From: Acidimicrobiaceae bacterium
GTDB lineage: Bacteria; Actinomycetota; Acidimicrobiia; Acidimicrobiales; RAAP-2
Direction of reading: 5' to 3'
NCBI GenBank assembly: GCA_003152215.1
Contig: PLZP01000079.1
Coordinates: 11,943-47,995 of the forward strand
Length of the DNA: 36,053 nt
Positions 33,478 to 36,053 of the stretch are shown piece after piece. The translations under genes were made by a program, and so were the position numbers. Below the pieces are notes generated by a model. That model saw nothing but the letters and a program-made list of their open reading frames with translations. It was not told the origin of the DNA and did no database searches. Position 1 is the stretch's first letter; each line of letters begins with the position of its first letter.

Positions 33478-34922
33478 CGACGACGACGAGGCACCACATG
33501 ACCTATGACGTTCCACCCGACCACGTCTTCGTGTTGTTTGGAGCGACCGGCGACCTCGCCAAACGAAAGATTCTTCCCGGACTGTTCCACCTCGCCGTCG
33601 CCGGACTGTTGCCAAAGAAGTACCGGATCATCGGCTGTTCCCGTCAAAAGTCCGTGCTGACCAACGAGGAGTTTCGAAAGTCCACGTACGACGCCGTCTG
33701 CGAGTTTGGTTCGAACAAACCCGAAGGCGCTCAGTGGGAGGCGTTCGAGAAGACGCTCACCTTCGCGTGGGCGGAGACCGACGGAACGGGCGATTTAGTT
33801 GAGGCCGTGGCGAACGCCGAGAAGGAGATAGGGGGACACGCGCAACGTCTCATTCATCTCGCCGTGCCGCCCAATGCAGTGCTGAGCATCATCGACATGT
33901 TGGGCACGACCGGGCTCAACGAAAACTCCAAGATCATCTGCGAGAAACCCTTCGGCGTTGACCTCGCATCTGCTCGGACGCTCGATGCGGCTATCGGCAA
34001 GTGTTTCGATGAGTCCCAGGTCTTTCGCATCGACCACTTTCTCGGCAAAGAGTCAATCGACAACATCCTCGCGCTGCGATTCGCGAACGGACTTCTCGAA
34101 CCGATCTGGAATCGTAATCACGTCAGCTACGTGCAGATTGACGTGCCCGAGACGCTCTCCATTGAAGGTCGAGGGGCATTCTTCGAAGAGACGGGGACGT
34201 TCCGTGACATGGTGGTCACGCACCTCCTCCAGGTCCTGGCCTTCGTCGCCATGGAGCAGCCCATCTCCTTTGACGCCAAGCCGTTGCGTGACGAGGTCAG
34301 CAAGGTCTTCGATTCAATGCGGCCCATTGACCCAGAACACGTGATTCGTGGACAGTACGACGGCTACCGCAAGGAGCCGGGCGTCAACCCCGAATCGCAG
34401 ACTGAGACGTTCGTGGCGCTTCGCGCGGACGTGGAGAACACCCGGTGGAAGGGCGTTCCGTTCTTCTTGCGCACGGGCAAGTGCATGGCCGAGAGCCGCC
34501 AGGTGGTCACGATCGGCTTCAAGGAGCCCGTAATGAAGCTCTTCCCCGTCGACCACGCCGACAACCAGCGCCACGGCAACGAATTAGTCTGCGACTTCGC
34601 CGATCCGGGAAAAATTGAGACGCACTTCCTCGCCAAGCAACCTGGCCCGCGTATGCGCCTCGGACCGGCCGTGATGACGTTCCGTTACGCCGACTCCTTT
34701 CAGACTGCCAACAATCTCGAACCCTACGAACACCTGATCCTGGAAGCGATGCTGGGCGACCAGGCGCTCTTTACCCGTTCCGACGGCATTGAACGCCAGT
34801 GGGAAATCGGCACACCGGTGCTCGAAGACCCGCCGCCGGTCGAGTTCTACGCACCGGGCTCGTGGGGGCCGGTGTCAATCGATCGCATTGTCTCGCCGGA
34901 GCGTTGGTCACTGCCTCGATGA
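33474..34922 (+). CDS. zwf: Glucose-6-phosphate 1-dehydrogenase
   Basis: A 482-residue Zwf of normal length. The nucleotide motif LFGATGDLAKRK lies at 21-32, an arginine after the second strand (SRQ, R57) fits NADP binding, CEKPFG is at 156-161 and the substrate/catalytic signature RIDHFLGKE at 185-193. It oxidises glucose-6-phosphate to 6-phosphogluconolactone, the first step of the oxidative pentose phosphate pathway. It overlaps rpiA and the following HAD gene by four bases each (ATGA). A second ATG eight codons in is an alternative start. Confidence 0.95.
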   Translation: MTTTTRHHMTYDVPPDHVFVLFGATGDLAKRKILPGLFHLAVAGLLPKKYRIIGCSRQKSVLTNEEFRKSTYDAVCEFGSNKPEGAQWEAFEKTLTFAWAETDGTGDLVEAVANAEKEIGGHAQRLIHLAVPPNAVLSIIDMLGTTGLNENSKIICEKPFGVDLASARTLDAAIGKCFDESQVFRIDHFLGKESIDNILALRFANGLLEPIWNRNHVSYVQIDVPETLSIEGRGAFFEETGTFRDMVVTHLLQVLAFVAMEQPISFDAKPLRDEVSKVFDSMRPIDPEHVIRGQYDGYRKEPGVNPESQTETFVALRADVENTRWKGVPFFLRTGKCMAESRQVVTIGFKEPVMKLFPVDHADNQRHGNELVCDFADPGKIETHFLAKQPGPRMRLGPAVMTFRYADSFQTANNLEPYEHLILEAMLGDQALFTRSDGIERQWEIGTPVLEDPPPVEFYAPGSWGPVSIDRIVSPERWSLPR

Positions 34923-35725
34923 CGACGCCAAAGATTCGCTTGCTCTTGTCCGATGTCGACGGAACGTTGGTGACGTCCGACAAAGTCCTCACCGAGAGAT
35001 CGGTTGACGCCGTCAATCAACTACGTGACGTGGGGATACTCTTCGCAATCACGAGCAGCCGGCCACCGGGCGGCCTCGCAATGTTCGCGGAACCACTGAA
35101 ACTGACCACGCCGATTTCGGCGTTCAACGGCGGGTTCGTCATGACGCCAACCTTGGAGGTCACTGACAGACTGACCATTGATGATGATGTGATCAAGCCA
35201 TTGCTCGCCATGATCGACCAATGCGGACTTTCCACCTGGGTGTACCGAGGTGAGCAGTGGTTCGTCCGTGACTTGAATGATGCACACGTGCAGCACGAAG
35301 CCGAGGTGGTGCAGTTCCAACCACGACTGGTTGACACGTTCGATGACGTCTCCACGAACGTGGCAAAGATCGTCGTCGTCGACGACGACGCGAAGTCATT
35401 GGCCGCCGCAGCCGCATCGGTCCGGGACCATTTCGGCGGCCGGGTCTCCGCGACGAGCTCGCAGTCGTTCTGCCTCGACATCACCAATCCGCAGGCCAAC
35501 AAGGGCGTGGTCGTCACGTACCTCTCCAACATGTACAACATTCCCACCAATGAGATCGCCACCATCGGCGACGCACAGAACGACGTACTGATGTTCGCGC
35601 AGTCGGGCATCAGTATTGCGATGGGTAACGCTGTTGACGATGTACAGGTGTTGGCTACCTACGTCACGACGTCGAACGACAACGAAGGTTTCGCGAACGC
35701 GGTGCACGAGTTCATACTGAAGTAA
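34919..35725 (+). CDS. Cof-type HAD-IIB family hydrolase
   Basis: A 268-residue HAD phosphatase of the Cof/IIB group. Motif I DVDGT holds D12 and D14, motif II is in ITSSRPPGG, the cap region has the alpha/beta style typical of IIB enzymes, the motif III lysine lies in NPQANKGVVV, and motif IV is IGDAQNDVLMF. Such proteins dephosphorylate sugar phosphates, flavin mononucleotide or similar compounds. As the last gene of the pentose phosphate operon, coupled to zwf by ATGA (34919-34922), it may remove off-pathway phosphosugars, but this is an inference from position. Confidence 0.88.
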   Translation: MTTPKIRLLLSDVDGTLVTSDKVLTERSVDAVNQLRDVGILFAITSSRPPGGLAMFAEPLKLTTPISAFNGGFVMTPTLEVTDRLTIDDDVIKPLLAMIDQCGLSTWVYRGEQWFVRDLNDAHVQHEAEVVQFQPRLVDTFDDVSTNVAKIVVVDDDAKSLAAAAASVRDHFGGRVSATSSQSFCLDITNPQANKGVVVTYLSNMYNIPTNEIATIGDAQNDVLMFAQSGISIAMGNAVDDVQVLATYVTTSNDNEGFANAVHEFILK

Positions 35726-35740
35726 TGACGTTCGATCTCG

Positions 35741-35754
35741 CGTTCATTTGAACG
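35741..35754 (+). terminator. Weak hairpin after the carbohydrate operon
   Basis: CGTTC (35741-35745) and GAACG (35750-35754) pair around an ATTT loop, 15 bases after the end of the last HAD gene. The stem is short and no T-run follows, so this is only a candidate end of the transcript. Confidence 0.25.
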
Positions 35755-35906
35755 TGCGCCGTGCCGTCGCGTACTGCGCATGGAACGACACTCGATGCAA
35801 CGCTCTACTCGCGGGACGTCGAGCACGACCATCCACCGCTCGGCGAGTGAACGACGTGATATTCGATTGTGTAATCGTCGTGTCGGGCTTCCAGCAAGGG
35901 TGAAGT

Positions 35907-36053
35907 ATGAGGATTATCAAAAGATGGTTCGGTTTGTCAACATCGAAGACTCAAAACACCAACCTGCTTGAACCGGCTTCGCTCGCCGCGTTCGCTCATA
36001 TGGGCAGCGACCAGCAGGCACTACTTGCCGAAGCGCTCGTGGCCAACGCGAAC
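35907..36053 (+). CDS. N-terminal part of an unidentified protein (runs off the window)
   Basis: An open frame of 49 codons begins at ATG 35907, with AAGGG at 35896-35900 as a ribosome binding site, and continues to the last base of the window. The N-terminus is basic (MRIIKRWFGL) and is followed by a Ser/Thr/Asn-rich stretch and a helical Ala/Leu-rich segment. No signal peptide or family motif is visible in the part present. Confidence 0.5.
   Translation, partial: MRIIKRWFGLSTSKTQNTNLLEPASLAAFAHMGSDQQALLAEALVANAN

Noticed and set aside
35780..35971. 63-codon plus-strand open frame near the end of the window
   Set aside because: Arg/Ser/His-rich with no motif, and it overlaps the better-supported partial gene starting at 35907 with its own ribosome binding site.

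Overview
The window looks like a piece of a moderately GC-rich actinobacterial chromosome. My best guess is an Acidimicrobiia-type organism, but that is an inference from gene content and style: a short-form 6-phosphogluconate dehydrogenase, secreted proteins with Thr-rich linkers, frequent GTG starts and many 4-bp ATGA/GTGA gene overlaps. No rRNA, tRNA, CRISPR array, insertion sequence, phage gene or replication origin was seen. The content is chromosomal metabolism and cell-surface functions rather than a mobile island.

Layout. (1) 1-2004: the tail of an unknown gene, a DsrE2-type sulfur-carrier-like protein, a probable small membrane protein on the minus strand, and a secreted phosphoesterase. 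(2) 2121-7217, minus strand: a five-gene transport operon. It encodes a COG1840-type binding protein, a fused double permease and an ATPase (FbpABC-like), then a membrane protein with two ExxE motifs reminiscent of FTR1 iron permeases, then a 77-residue membrane protein. Matching GACTTC/GAAGTC inverted repeats lie at the first start codon and in the first intercistronic gap. (3) 7558-10837: a methyltransferase, a secreted GH25-like protein with three 86-residue-period repeats, and a small secreted protein. (4) 10863-19586, minus strand: a sugar-uptake operon lacI - two permeases - two ATPases - binding protein - GH1 beta-glucosidase. It is driven by a clear TTGACA-N17-TATTTT promoter followed by three LacI-type operators spaced exactly 15 bp centre to centre. 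(5) 19854-27333, minus strand: an envelope/secretome block with a lipoprotein, a large phosphoesterase with a PGRS-like glycine/asparagine-rich tail, a membrane-anchored two-cysteine protein, an LLM flavin oxidoreductase and a tandem pair of paralogous secreted proteins. (6) 27568-35725, plus strand: an eight-gene carbohydrate operon encoding a PMM-like HAD phosphatase/mutase, GH130 mannoside phosphorylase, Pgi, Gnd, Pgl, RpiA, Zwf and a Cof-type HAD. (7) 35907-end: the start of an unidentified gene.

How the parts fit. The GH1 operon would import and hydrolyse beta-linked oligosaccharides to hexoses. The plus-strand operon would release mannose-1-phosphate from mannosides (GH130), convert it to mannose-6-phosphate (PMM-like HAD) and feed hexose phosphates through Pgi into a nearly complete oxidative pentose phosphate pathway. 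A mannose-6-phosphate isomerase is not in the window.

The points most worth a second look are the apparent GTC start codon of the PMM-like gene, the phased triple LacI operator, the FTR1-like protein embedded in an ABC metal/anion-type operon, and the PGRS-like phosphoesterase.
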